Of a stretch of 64,000 nt of DNA, positions 34,300 to 44,636 are shown piece after piece (position 1 is the first letter of the stretch; every line of letters begins with the position of its first letter). The notes below the pieces were generated by a model. The model worked only from the letters and a program-made list of their open reading frames with translations. It was not told where the DNA came from and ran no database searches. This stretch comes from Cristatella mucedo (lineage: Eukaryota > Bryozoa > Phylactolaemata > Cristatellidae), in NCBI GenBank assembly GCA_009760855.2, contig WPIO01000137.1:870001-934000 (forward strand), read 5' to 3'. A program made the translations under genes and the position numbers.

Positions 34300-35772
34300 T
34301 CAAGCCGCGACTCCTCTCGCTGCAAAGGCTGTAGCAGCACCAAGATGCCGGCTGAGATGAGTTGTGCTGTTAGCACGCTGCACTTTCTGGCGCGCCAGCA
34401 CGATCTCGACGAGGCAGCGCACGGCGATCGGGTCGTCCTCGAAATGCAGCTTGTTGACGAACGGCTCCGGGCGGCCGGCGACGAGTCGCGGCAGGTCAGC
34501 GGACACGAAAATGCAAATAGCGCGTACGAATCTGCCGCCGCATTCGCCGTCGCCGTACCACAGGATGGCACGCGTCGGCGACTGCCGCCAGACGCCGCCT
34601 GGCGTGTCGGGCAGAGCCAGAAGTGTGGCGTAGTAGTGCTCCTCCGGAGCGTACGTGTCGCTGAACCAGTCGTACAGCTGCTTCGCGAAGCCGCCCTCGT
34701 CGAGCAGGTACTCGACGAACGCCCGGCTAAACTCGGCGTTCGCATAGCTCTTGTAGATAATCAAGTTTCTCGGCGCCGGCCTCTTTGCCTTCAGCGGGCG
34801 CCGGCAGGCCACAGTTCTGTTAGTACTCGCATCTTGGCACCAAAATGAGTGGGCCTGCCGTTCGGGATTGGCGGGTTTTTCTATGTACACGTGACTGGAG
34901 CCGTTCAGCGAGCTCAGCATCTGCACCAGCTCGTAGTTCGTCTTCAGCGGCAGCTCCTGACCCGCCAGATTGATGAAATAGCGCCACCTGACGGACGACT
35001 GGCTCGCCAGCTGCATGCACTCGAGATCGGCATCCATCTGAGAGGGGCTCGCGTAGACGAAGTCCATGTCGAGCGGCGCCATGTTCACGTTGGGCAGGCA
35101 CTCGGTGAGGCGGCGCATGGCAGAGACGAACTCGGGCGGCGAGCGGCCGTCGACGTGCAGGCAGTAGAAGTTATGCGGCTCGTAGATGGCGCTCAGCAGC
35201 AGCTCGACCTGCGTGGCGCACGCGTGCACGCGAACGCCGAAGGCGAGCGGGAAGGCGAGCTCCTCCTCCGCCGCCGCGGCGTCGCGAGGCAGCCGGAAGA
35301 GGGTGCGAATCTCGTCGCAAGGCGCTCGGCCGATGCAGTGGTCGCGGTAGCAGCTGAGCGGCACCGACGCGCTGGACACGAACGAGCGCACGAATCGCTG
35401 TTCGGCCGCGTCCGCTCGAGCGAGCCGCGAGCAGCGGCGAGCAGCGTCGTACTGCTCGTAGGCAGAGACCCAGGCGGCAGCGGCGGCAGCTCCAGGGCAT
35501 CCGCTCTGCGGCGGTGCCGACCCGGAAGCGTCGCTCGGCGTGCAGCGGACGTTGAGTGCGGGCGACCGGTTAGGCGAATCTGCGGCTGCACTCGCGGGCA
35601 GCCGACCGGCTGGTCGGGCGCCGAGCAGACCCTTCGCCTCCATCAGTGCGAAGAGAGCGACCGCTAGCAGGAGGCAGCCTGCAGCCAAGCATGTGCGGCG
35701 ACGAATGGCCGGCGAGCCGGGTCGCAGAGATAAGGTTCCGCGCGGCCGGCCGCTGGAAGCTTCTTCGGCCAT
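34300..35772 (-). CDS. GT14 core-2 type beta-1,6-GlcNAc transferase, paralogue 2
   Basis: A 490-codon intact frame. As in paralogue 1, a basic tail of about 25 residues precedes one hydrophobic anchor at about residues 27-46. An Ala/Ser/Arg-rich stem longer than in paralogue 1 follows, then the catalytic domain with FPLAFGVRVH, EPHNFYCLHVD, WRYFINLAGQELPLKTN, SHVYIEKPANPERQAHSFW and DTYAPEEHYYATL, which contains the presumed catalytic Glu. From about residue 210 to the C-terminal region the two proteins are nearly identical. Stems and extreme C-termini differ. The C-terminus has an extra Ala-rich extension of about 25 residues. The GC content is far above that of the neighbourhood. The type II Golgi location and the reaction are family knowledge. 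The acceptor specificity is not visible. Confidence 0.93.
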   Translation of the reverse strand: MAEEASSGRPRGTLSLRPGSPAIRRRTCLAAGCLLLAVALFALMEAKGLLGARPAGRLPASAAADSPNRSPALNVRCTPSDASGSAPPQSGCPGAAAAAAWVSAYEQYDAARRCSRLARADAAEQRFVRSFVSSASVPLSCYRDHCIGRAPCDEIRTLFRLPRDAAAAEEELAFPLAFGVRVHACATQVELLLSAIYEPHNFYCLHVDGRSPPEFVSAMRRLTECLPNVNMAPLDMDFVYASPSQMDADLECMQLASQSSVRWRYFINLAGQELPLKTNYELVQMLSSLNGSSHVYIEKPANPERQAHSFWCQDASTNRTVACRRPLKAKRPAPRNLIIYKSYANAEFSRAFVEYLLDEGGFAKQLYDWFSDTYAPEEHYYATLLALPDTPGGVWRQSPTRAILWYGDGECGGRFVRAICIFVSADLPRLVAGRPEPFVNKLHFEDDPIAVRCLVEIVLARQKVQRANSTTHLSRHLGAATAFAARGVAA

Positions 35773-36067
35773 CGTCGGATTCCCGCCGGCCGGACGGAGA
35801 GGTCACGAACCTGCTCAGCAGAGTTGTCGGATGAAGGCCGGCTCTGCTCATCTCAGCGCGCCCCCCTCTGGCTTTGGTAGCAAAAACAAGGAAAGGTATC
35901 GAACGCAATTAAAGGAGATGATGATGACAGGATGACAACGGCGACAAGGGCAGTGCAGGCTTCGAGCTAGAGAGAGACCGTGCAGGTAGGGCACTGGCGA
36001 ACACTCGCAGGGAGATGAGCGGGACGAGCACGCTCGACCCTCTGCCGTCAGGCAGTTCGGAATGCCA
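35773..36067 (-). promoter_or_regulatory. Upstream flank of GT14 paralogue 2
   Basis: GC-rich near the start codon, then AG-rich. No TATA box or splice signal convincing enough to call. An upstream exon cannot be excluded. Confidence 0.25.
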
Positions 36068-36300
36068 GTAGTAATAATAATAATGCTCTCGATAAAGCGC
36101 TCTCAGAGAACTCAATCTCTTTCTAGGCGCTTTACGTATGCTGCAAAGGGAAATGCAATTGAATGGTGAGTAATATCATGCTTGATAAACAACACGAATA
36201 ACATGGTTAGGGGTGACATGCACAGGGTCAGCATGCAAATGTGGTTAATGGCAGCATGCACAGTGTCAGCACGCATAAGCACAAATATAATTCACACTAA
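36068..36300 (-). mobile_element. LINE family A 3' UTR and tail
   Basis: An AATAATAATAATG run, the hairpin (GCTCTCAGAGAACTCAATCT...CTAGGCGC), then 'gttaggggtgacatgcacag' and 'gcagcatgcacagtgtcagc'. It is 5'-truncated before coding sequence and lies about 300 bp upstream of a GT14 start. Confidence 0.9.
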
Positions 36301-37440
36301 ACTTTACAATGCAGCCTCAGATCCCGAGCTGTCACCACGCACACACGCATGAACGCAAAATGCGAGAGACCGGCGCCATGCAGTTGTATGAGGCAGAGTC
36401 CCCCGAGTTCTCCTCCCGACGACGCCTCTTGCTGGTCCGCGCTGTCGATCGCTGGCGTCAGTGCCCGCTAGACGTCCGTACAAAAACATTGCCATCTGGA
36501 TAATGCTTCCGTATTTAATCGCACCGTTCTCACTCAGAAGGCCGTTGATCAAACCCCGCCGCATTTGCTCGCCGACTTCGACGGCACACGCCGGCCGGTG
36601 ACAACGCGCGACATAGCTTGACGCCGTATCTCTAAGCCGTCCGCATGTCTATCGGCCATTGCAGTGCCGAATGCTGGGATTCCGCGAAACAGGAAGCAGA
36701 GTGTGGCCGGCTGCGGCTGCGGTGGTGACGAAACTACGAGTCTCTTCTTCGACGCGGCCGGCCGGCTGCCCTGCCCAGTCGGCGACGCGCAGCATTAACG
36801 CCTAGTTCGGCGCTACTGCGTCTGCGGCCGAAGCGAAGTGAAACCTAGCTAGGGACGTGGCGCGAGCCGAAGCCGGCGGCGGCGGAAGTGCGAGCGAGCC
36901 AGCCGCAGCGCTCTGCGCCGCCGCCGCCGCTCGCAAGAGCGCAGCTCTTACCTGCACTCTGCTCGTGCGGCAGCGGATCGCGCTGTGCCTGGCCGAGCTC
37001 GGCGAGACACTTCGCTCGGGCGGCCACGGTGGCGGCGGCGGCGGCGGCGGGAGTCGAAATGAGGTGCAGCCTACGAAATAATCGATGTGCCGCGACTGAG
37101 AGGAATGCTGCAAATTAGCGGAGCTCTCCGCGAGGTCAACTCCTACCCCGTCAGCCATTGGCGGGCAACGAGTGACTGACTGGAAAACACCGGGGTCAAG
37201 TGGCTACCAATTAGAGCCGGCGCACTCACCCTGGCCGAATCCCCGGCCGCCAAAGCCTGAGTGCTGCGTGCGCCCGGCGGCGTCCCGACGTTCCCCGCGG
37301 CAGCCGGCCTATCGCACCCTGCGTAAGTTGCCGATACTGCGGCGTTAGCTGGCACGTCGGCTGGACCCGAGCGAGGTTCGTTTCAGGTGGCCCGGCTCCT
37401 TTCCTCTATCTGTGCGGCTTTTGTGCGTCTGAGCGGTTTT
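36301..37440. promoter_or_regulatory. CpG-rich, GC-rich island with (GGC)n run
   Basis: This block is strikingly GC- and CpG-rich compared with its AT-rich surroundings. It contains a GGC run at about 37028-37050. It carries overlapping open frames on both strands, as GC-rich DNA does, but no recognisable domain. It could be a CpG-island promoter or a first exon of GT14 paralogue 2, or of an unrecognised gene. GC content falls sharply at about 37440, where Polinton-like sequence begins. Confidence 0.4.
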
Positions 37441-37859
37441 GCATCGAACCAGGAGCTGTGATGTATGTTTTCTACCTTTTACGACAAATTTCTTTTCTCA
37501 CTCGCAAGTCTGCTCGTTCCCAAAACTGTTTCATCGTAAATGGTAAAAAACTTACATCATTGGAGCAAAGGTAGCATTGTATAGCGAAGGAAAGTAGCTT
37601 AAATTTTATTAAACCTAATAATAAGCAATCTTTTGCAAATTAAGCAAGAAGGCTCATGAATATTGATTTCGATGTGGAATCTTTCCCATTAGTTATGGCT
37701 TCACTGTACCATAAGTTACAGGAGGCGGAAATACTTTATAATTTGATAGTAATACAAAGCAAAATTTTCTTGGGATCAAGTTTAAAAAAGTTGATGTACC
37801 AAACGGATAATTAGCCAAGAAATAGTAAAATGTGTTGGATTTTTATTAGGGTTCATTTT

Positions 37860-40800
37860 AAGGTTAATTTTAAGATGAAAATCTTTGATAGTGACAAAAT
37901 AGAAAAGCGAGGTATTCAATTAAAATCTTTTTTAAAATGGACAGGGAATCAGCAAATATCATTTGTGATAAAGTTATGAAATCGTTAGGTGATAATTCTG
38001 AAGTGCTTATGACTAATGATGTTGGGTCTGGTTAGATTTTCTTAAGTTTATTTTCATTTACTGGTGTAATTTCAAAATATATTCCAATAGGTCGAGGAAC
38101 GTTAATCGAAACGCCCAACTTTTTAGTTAGGAAGAAATGCATTACTGATTTACGAAATGCTAGTGATCATAATAACAATAATAATACACTTGCTAAAGCG
38201 CCCTCAGAGAACTTAATCTCTTTCTTAAGTGCTTTACATTTGCTGCAAAGGGAAATGCAATTGAATGGTAAGCAAAATCATGCTTGAAAAACAAACAAAA
38301 TGAATAATATGGTTAGGGGTGACAATCACAGGGTCAGCATGTAAATGTGATTAGTGGCAGCATGCACAGGTGTCAGCACCCATAAGCACGTGAAGAAAGA
38401 ATCAGAGGGACCCACTATATGCTTTCCTAAATAGGTGTGTTTTTAAGTTCCTTTTAAATGTGGTCAGGTCAGGGGGTGTTCTGACTCAGGTCGGGAGGGA
38501 GTTCCAGGCTTTGGGAGCATACGAACTAAATGCACGGTCTCCAAAGGATTTAAGGTTTGTACTGGGTATTTGTAGACTGTTGGATTCCGAAAAGCGGGTG
38601 GTACGATGCTTGGCCTGATGGGGGAGTATATCTGACAGATAGGCTGGAGCCATAGAATGAAGGGACCTAAAAGTGAGCGACAAAACCTTGAAGTCAATCC
38701 GTTGCTTGACTGGTAGCCAGTGCAGGTCGGCGAGAAGTGGAGTAATGTGGCAACTGCGACGCTCACGACAGACAAGCCTAGCTGCAGAGTTTTGCACCAG
38801 CTACAATCGCCTGATCGCACATGCTGGTAGGCCAGTAAGCAGTGAGTTGCAGAAGTCGAGACGGGATGTCACGAATGCATGGACCAACTTGGACGTGGTA
38901 TCCTTATCTAAACAAGCCCGAATTTTAGCAATGTTATGGAACTGAAAATAGGCAGATTTGATTGTGGAGCTGATATGGTCGTCTAACGAGAGGTCGCTTT
39001 GGAATATGACACCTACAGTTCGAGCTGATTCGACAGGAGATATGCTGGCAGAGCCAATTTTGAGAGTCAGCCTTTCCACTCTCTGAATCACACTGGATTT
39101 TCCTATAACTAGTAAGTTAGTTTTGTAATCGTATTGTTTTAGAAAGTTTGCTGCCATCCATGTGCGGATGTCATCAATGCATGCAGCAAGTGAGTTTAGA
39201 GAATTTGAGGTGCTCGAAGGCTGGGAGGGGTCGAAGCAAAGGTACAACTGAGTGTCATCCGCATAGAAGTGAAAGCCTAGATTGTGCTTGGCAATCACAA
39301 CAGCAAGAGGGGGAGTGGTGATTTTTAGCGTTTTATGGTGTTTTTTGCGCGTAGTAAATCAAGTTGGAAGGAATAAGTGGCACGTCGATGATTAACAAAA
39401 GATTTTAAGGACTCAATACGTGTCTTCATTTGATGAAAATAGTAAAGTAGGCAGGCCAATGGATGCCATGAAGGTATGAAAAGTAGAAAAAAGTAATGGG
39501 TATAAGTATCAACATGTATACCTGTGGTTACAACGAATCGAGAGTTTTCCAGTGGGCGTCGTCAAGAAAGTTGATAAAAGGCAAGGTAGGCATGGTTATT
39601 TATTACTTCTTACCAGGATGAAAAAGAGCATAATCTATTAATTAACAATTTCAATGCTTCGTGCAGGCCGTCTGTTTCTTGAGAATGTAGTATTATTGCC
39701 ACATATGTTTCAATAGATTCTTAGACGCGGAGCAAATGGAATCACATTTTAAGTTATGTGAAGACATAAACACCGGAGCAACCATTTATCACATGCCAGA
39801 AGCAAGAACTAATTTTGTAGCTTTCAAGTCTTTCAAGCACTTAAACGTTTCGGCACTTACATGTTTGCTATGCAGACTTCAAGTGCGTTCTTGTGAAAAA
39901 TGAAGATCAAACGAAACATGTTTCAACGCACACACCGTGTTCTGCTGCTTACGTTTATCATAGACTGAAAGGTAAACGTTCGTCAGCATTTCAATACTTT
40001 TGACGCAAATTGTGTTGTTGGTTTTCTAAAAAGTTATTCGAAGTGGCTGACTTCTTAAAAGCTCGACTCCTTGATACAAATTCTAAAAATAAAAATTGAA
40101 CCACTAACAGACGAAGAAATAGACCACCGTGAAAGAGCTTTATCTTCTTGGATGTGCAAACGACCTTTTACTAATAAAAAGGTAAACACAAAGTAAAAGA
40201 TCAGTGTCATCTAACGTATAAATACAGAGGCGTGGCCCACCACGATTGTAATTTAAAAATGGAATTTATTATCACAAGTGGCAACTTCCAGTGTTCTTCC
40301 AGAAATTTCAGAGGTTATAATTCACACATTGCTGTTAAAGCACTTAGCACTTTAGTGTTACCGCAGAGCCTATTGCAAACAATCCAGAAAAGTGCACGAT
40401 GCTCCGAGTAGGGGAATTAGTTTTTAAAGATAGTATGCAATTTTTGCTTGGTTCTTTAGATTCAATTGCTTGAGCACTCGGTAAAACTAGAGATTGTTTT
40501 CCACACACGCATGAATTTTTTAAAAAAGTATGAAAGCAAAAACTTTGATTTACTTGCAACGAAGGGTGAATATCCTTACGAGTAAATAGAATCCTTTGAC
40601 AGGTTTGATAAAACAGAGCCTCCACGCAAAGGAGCTTTCAATTCAAGCGCCTACATGACAAAGTTAACGGCTGTCGAGTGCAAAAAAGCAAAAGCTGTGT
40701 GGACTGAATTTGGGTGCAAAATGTTTAAAGACTATCACGATTTATATCTCTTGATAGATGTCTTTCTGTTCGCGGATTGTTACGAAAGTCTTAGAAAGGG

Positions 40801-41075
40801 TCTAATTTCAAAGTTGAAACTGGATCTCACAAACTTCCTAACGACTCCAAATTGTTCACGGGGTGCTGTTTTTTGTTTTCAGAAGTTAGTTTTGAATTAT
40901 TAACTGATCGTAAACATTGTGACATATTTAAAAAGTCAATCCGCGGTGGAATTTGCCAAACATGTTTTCGTCATGTAAAGCAAATAAACCTTCTGCTAAA
41001 AAATATGATCCAAATAAAACAAATGATTGGATAATTGTCTTAGATGCCTTTAGTTTATATCCAGCATAAATGATG
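37860..41075 (+). pseudogene. Polinton protein-primed type B DNA polymerase (broken, truncated)
   Basis: This would replicate the element from its termini. The N-terminal region (to 38170) has KYIPIGRGTLIETPNF, parallel to the Y.PLRGSSYIELP motif of Polinton polymerases. A LINE then interrupts it (38174-39315). After the LINE come a Cys/His region (about 39700-39800, LCEDINTGATIYHMPEA), DQCHLTYKYRGVAHHDCN (40199-40252), FKDYHDLYLLIDVFLFAD (about 40724-40777) and IRGGI followed by polymerase motif A DAFSLYP (41043-41063). A stop follows two codons after motif A. I see no motif B or C (YGDTDS) downstream, so the palm C-terminal half is lost. At least six frame changes and several stops are present. 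Confidence 0.9.
38174..39315 (-). mobile_element. LINE family A inserted in the polymerase pseudogene
   Basis: One of the best-preserved family A copies: tail at 38174, hairpin, 3' UTR, then on the minus strand an almost open C-terminal part (LHWLPVKQRIDFKVLSLTFR, KAWNSLPT) and the RT segment HFYADDTQLYLCFDPSQPSS at about 39210-39270, with an intact YADD. Two overlapping frames show a single frameshift near 38800. It is less decayed than its host element, so it inserted later. Confidence 0.93.
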
Positions 41076-41079
41076 GAAA

Positions 41080-41784
41080 GGTTAACACATGAAGTAATTG
41101 TTGACTGTCTTCCAGATAGATAGAAGAAAGAAAGATGACAGAGAAAATTTTCGCATTGCAAGCAGAATTCTTAGCTGCGACCAATCGCGAGAAATGGCGC
41201 TCAAAAATAGCCAGCAAAATTTAAAAGGCGCCGGTACTAGGATTGCTCGTCATTCTCTTGAAAAACTGATACCCGATCTTGAAACTTGCTATCTCGATAT
41301 CCTTCACGAAATCTGCAAAATATTTGATTGTCGCGGCAAGATAATCGCAATGTTATCCGAAGCAGAAAGCAAGCAAAAGAAGCCAGAGACTAAGCCATGT
41401 GTGCAGAGTGTAATTACAATTTAGCTTATTTTAATTTTCTTCAATGTATAAGAAAATTTCGGAGCATTGCAAGTCAGTGCTCAACATTTCGGAACATCTG
41501 CTACCCTTCTGAAAATGTATGGTGATTACCTTGCTAAGTCAATCACGACTCACTTACGACGCGCAAACACTTGATTCAGACAACTCAGTCATGAGAGACG
41601 CTTCAACAAAGAAAGTCTACTTAGATGAATGCGACGCTGAAGCACAGAAAGTAATTTCAGCTGGCATCACCCAAGTTACATCTGATCTAGAAGAAACTGT
41701 CAGATCTAAGGCTGATAACCTTCTCGATACCCCTAGTGAAACCGATGGATACGCGACATGGATTGCCAGCCAAATAAAATACAA
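41080..41784 (+). other. Unrecognised frames inside the Polinton
   Basis: Two plus-strand frames (41098-41424, 108 codons, and 41519-41794, 91 codons) have Polinton-like AT-rich composition. The first is Lys/Arg- and Glu-rich and probably helical. The second is acidic and ends in the SINE. Neither shows a domain I recognise, and neither looks like the missing polymerase half. They could be accessory virus genes or remnants. Confidence 0.35.
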
Positions 41785-41950
41785 GCAAATTTAACAGTCT
41801 CTTTTTGTATAGCGACAGACGAGCCTTTACGGCTATCACCACCGCTTGCAGTGGCGATAATAGATCGCCCACCACAGGATTCGAACCTACAACCTCGGGG
41901 CGGAGGTCGTGAAAAGCAACCGCCTCACCCAGTGAGCCATTACGACTCAG
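41785..41950 (-). mobile_element. tRNA-derived SINE, family 2 (best copy)
   Basis: On the minus strand: AATGGCTCACTGGGTGAGGC (A-box region), AGGTTCGAATCCTGTGGTGG (B box), the hairpin GCCACTGCAAGCGGTGG and a 3' end at GCTATACAAAAAGAGAC. The A- and B-box spacing is tRNA-like. It was inserted into the Polinton. Confidence 0.9.
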
Positions 41951-42059
41951 TACTGATGATTATTAATTCGGATGTAAAACCTTCATTTTTGCGCTCTGCT
42001 ATACTAATACATACCAATATATCTTTAGGCTGCAAGCGGGTTTCTTTCTCTTTTATCTG

Positions 42060-42370
42060 TTATTCTTCGAAAAAATTCTCGCAAATTACAAAATCTGTTA
42101 TCTGAAGGTGTCAAGTTCGCGTGTTCAATTGCATTAGCAGGATTTTCTCCTGTAACTATCAACCAGGTAAGCCGATGAGCTTTTTATATTTTTCCGTCAA
42201 TCTTTATAACACGATAACCATCTTTATCTAATGTTCCTGCTTCTGATCCTGCTCTAGCAGTTCCCCACGATTAGTTCTCCAAACTAGCACTCGTGTTTCT
42301 GGGTTATAGTCCAACGGTTCTATAATGCACTCAAAAAAGGCCGCCGCTACTTTAATTTCGTATACAGTAG
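42060..42370 (-). pseudogene. HNH endonuclease (phage/virus type)
   Basis: On the minus strand the order is YNPETRVLVWR, GYRVIKIDGK, AHRLTWLIVTGENP (HRLTW at 42163-42177), IEHANL (His codon at 42121-42123) and DNRFCNLRE (DNRF at 42091-42102). This is the order of HNH nucleases of the homing type common in phages and large DNA viruses (GYR.i.idGk.y.aHRlaWl..tGe.P...idH...d..DNr..NLRe). The HNH His and Asn residues are present. A TAA replaces the residue before AHR, and a frame change separates the N-terminal YNPET part. In a Polinton this would be an accessory or selfish nuclease rather than a core gene. Confidence 0.8.
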
Positions 42371-42474
42371 CTTTCGTTGCTGCTAAATAAAGTCAAACTT
42401 AGTATGTAAAGATGACGCAGTGCCGTAAAGTAAGCCTAAAACCTACTAAAAACCAAAAAGTTAATTCCTGCGGG

Positions 42475-42625
42475 AAGCTGGTTTGGTCTAGCGGTTAATG
42501 TGCTCGCCCCGACCAAGGTCTGACTGAGGTCGTGGGCTCGAGCCCCGAGGCATACGTGAAGCGCCTGAATATAGATTAAGTTCTCTTGGGGCGCTATATA
42601 AATGAATTATATTTATTTATATTTA
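42475..42625 (+). mobile_element. tRNA-derived SINE, family 1
   Basis: GGTTTGGTCTAGCGGTTAAT head, GGGCTCGAGCCCCGAGGC B-box region, and the GCGCCTGAATATAG/TTCTCTTGGGGCGC terminal hairpin followed by an ATTTATATTT-type tail. It is nearly identical to the 11.0 kb copy over its head. It was inserted in the Polinton. Confidence 0.92.
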
Positions 42626-42885
42626 AAGTTCGGTAAAGTTTCGCTAAGGTTTTCCAAGGACTCACTAACAGTCGCCGACTCAGTTGTTTTAGCGAAAACA
42701 CAACTTGTAAGGATTGAGAAACACAGGACATTGAGAGGCACAGGTCTTATCCTAAGGTTCAGTGCAGTGCAACTCAAGGCAAATCACAAAATAGGAGGAG
42801 GCTTTCTTGAAAAGATAGCATTTAAATCTCTGGTGGCCGTGGAATGCACATGAGGCTCCCAGCTAGTAATCCTGGTGAGTCCATT

Positions 42886-43303
42886 ACTTCGGGTCATGTA
42901 ACAAAACTGGAAAGTATTCCGTTGCTGGACCTTTAAGAAAATTCAGAGAGAGAATCAACCAGGTTTACACTGGAGTGAATACTTAGACAGAGCTTATCTG
43001 AATCTTGATTACATCTATGGCCAAACGCCTAGCGATCCAGAGCCACAAAGAAATGAAGCGTTTCTGACATGGTTTGAGCTGACGCAGCTGCCCGCATTTC
43101 CCTTGATCCGAGACCACCAGAGTATGTGCGGAATGACGCCAACACTGTAGGCCAAACTGAGGCTTGGAATTGGCCTAAACGATTCATTTGCAACTGATTT
43201 CTTGAAAGCCAAAGTATCAAACCCTGCAAGTCTAACCCAGATTAGGACTCATGCCAAGAACTTAGTTGACAGAATGCTTGACATAATTCCGAAAAAGACA
43301 TAG
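42886..43303 (+). pseudogene. Unrecognised Polinton-region protein, one internal stop
   Basis: A plus-strand frame of about 139 codons is open except for a TAG at 43148-43150. It includes HWSEYLDRAYLNLDYIYGQT and a Pro/Glu-rich hinge, and ends at TAG 43301. Composition is balanced and looks like real protein, but I recognise no domain. The upstream 42626-42885 is also partly open in another frame. Confidence 0.4.
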
Positions 43304-43933
43304 AAAATAACCTAACAAATCTTAACTAAAAACTAATCTAATTTTTATTTTGCTTTTTAATCGCTACACTGTCGTCTCACCTCGCATCTTTTCTTTGTGG
43401 TACCTAGTAATTTGCCGCATGAAATTCTTCACGCTCTGTGCTTGGAACTCCGTAAATCTTAACTTGACTGAGTTTTAATCTAAGGTTTAATCTTGGCTCG
43501 CCCTGGTAATATTCTTTTCAAACGTAATTAGAAACGTAATAGAAGCCCAGTAATTCCAAAATCATTCCAAGTTTTTTGATTAACTCTGCTGCTAGGCCTT
43601 GTACCAAAATCAACTTGGATGCCAATTATAGATCTTCTCTTCAATGTGCACGCGAGCAAGCTTTTTTTAGGAATAATAAACCTTGCGCCCTTAAGCACAA
43701 AAGATGTGCGATCGCTTGGAACAACTTTCAAATTTCTATTTAGATATTTTTTCCGTTTAATACATAATAAAATTAGTTCCATCATTGTTCCAAAGTCCGT
43801 CAAACTCATTAGTTTCGAGAACATGAGACATCTCAATTCACAGTTGGCTTCGTTGTAGTCTTGCAGCTGAAAAGTAGAAAAACTCGGAATTAAACCGAAG
43901 TACCCGACTATTTCTGGCGGTTGTAGAACGTTT

Positions 43934-44636
43934 CCACCTGGTCGTTACCCCCCCCCGGACATTCCCCCCCCCGGATCCCTATGGCATTTCCCCCGGACAT
44001 TCCCCCGGAATAGGACATTTCACCCGTATGCTGATGAATGTATTACTAAGAATATAGATATATATATATATAAACATGAAAAAATTAAGTTCACGCTCTA
44101 TTGAAATAAAATCAGTTCAGTATAATTAATAAAATGGGTGGATTGGAAGGATGGTTTCTAATGGAGCGAGCGGCGGCGGCGGCGGTTGCAGCGGCTGCGG
44201 CAGCGACGAGCTATTAAGTTTGGTCCCGCTTGACGCCGCCAGGCACTTGTTCGTACTAGTCAAAGCGGGCACGCGCTATGGCGTGCCGCACGTTCCTGCA
44301 AATGAGCGCTAAGCCTCAAAGATCTACAGCGTATAACTCGAGCTCAAGAGATCTATCTATGCCCTAATACGCACTAATAAAAGCACGAAATACGAGCAAG
44401 GGCGGATTGAGGTGGCGGAGGTGCAGCCCGCCCTAAACCTTAAAATCTAAACCCTAAACCCTAAACACTAAACCCTAAAACCTAAATTCCAAACCCTAAA
44501 CCCTAAAAACCCTATGTTCTAAACCCTAAACCATATACCCAGGAGAATGTCCTACCCCAAGGGGAAAATGTCCGGAGGGAAATGTCCTGAAGAAATGTCC
44601 GGGGGCAACGTCCGGGAGAAATGTCCGTACCCCTTT
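43934..44636. mobile_element. Foldback/MITE-like element with GGACATT subterminal repeats
   Basis: The left end (43940-44035) carries repeated CCCCCGGACATT and GGACATTTCACCC words. The right end (44545-44632) carries the same words inverted (AATGTCCGG, AAATGTCCTG, AAATGTCCGG, AACGTCCGGG). The interior is AT- and GC-mixed and non-coding. A TTTCC pentamer flanks both sides (about 43929 and 44633) and may be the target duplication. The surrounding protease reading resumes across it, which supports the limits. Confidence 0.8.
44440..44535 (+). repeat. CCCTAAA (plant-type telomere-like) repeats
   Basis: Degenerate tandem CCCTAAA heptamers with variants CACTAAA, CCCTAAAA and TTCCAAA, about 12 units, inside the foldback element. 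The usual animal telomere unit is CCCTAA, six bases. The heptamer is the form known from most plants and some algae. Confidence 0.9.

Noticed and set aside
34849-35667. A 272-codon plus-strand open frame
   Set aside because: It is antisense to the GT14 catalytic domain. GC-rich coding DNA often leaves the complementary frame open, and the protein has no domain.
37450-37620. Terminal inverted repeat of the Polinton
   Set aside because: The reverse complement of the right end (54.3-54.5 kb) and of 54.9-56 kb showed no convincing match by eye. A computed self-alignment is needed.
41785-42625. True tRNA genes
   Set aside because: A- and B-box-like motifs are present, but the cloverleaf stems do not close, and the same sequences with LINE-like tails recur several times. 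They are SINEs.
44440-44535. A real telomere or chromosome end
   Set aside because: It is short, degenerate, inside a foldback element and flanked by gene sequence on both sides.
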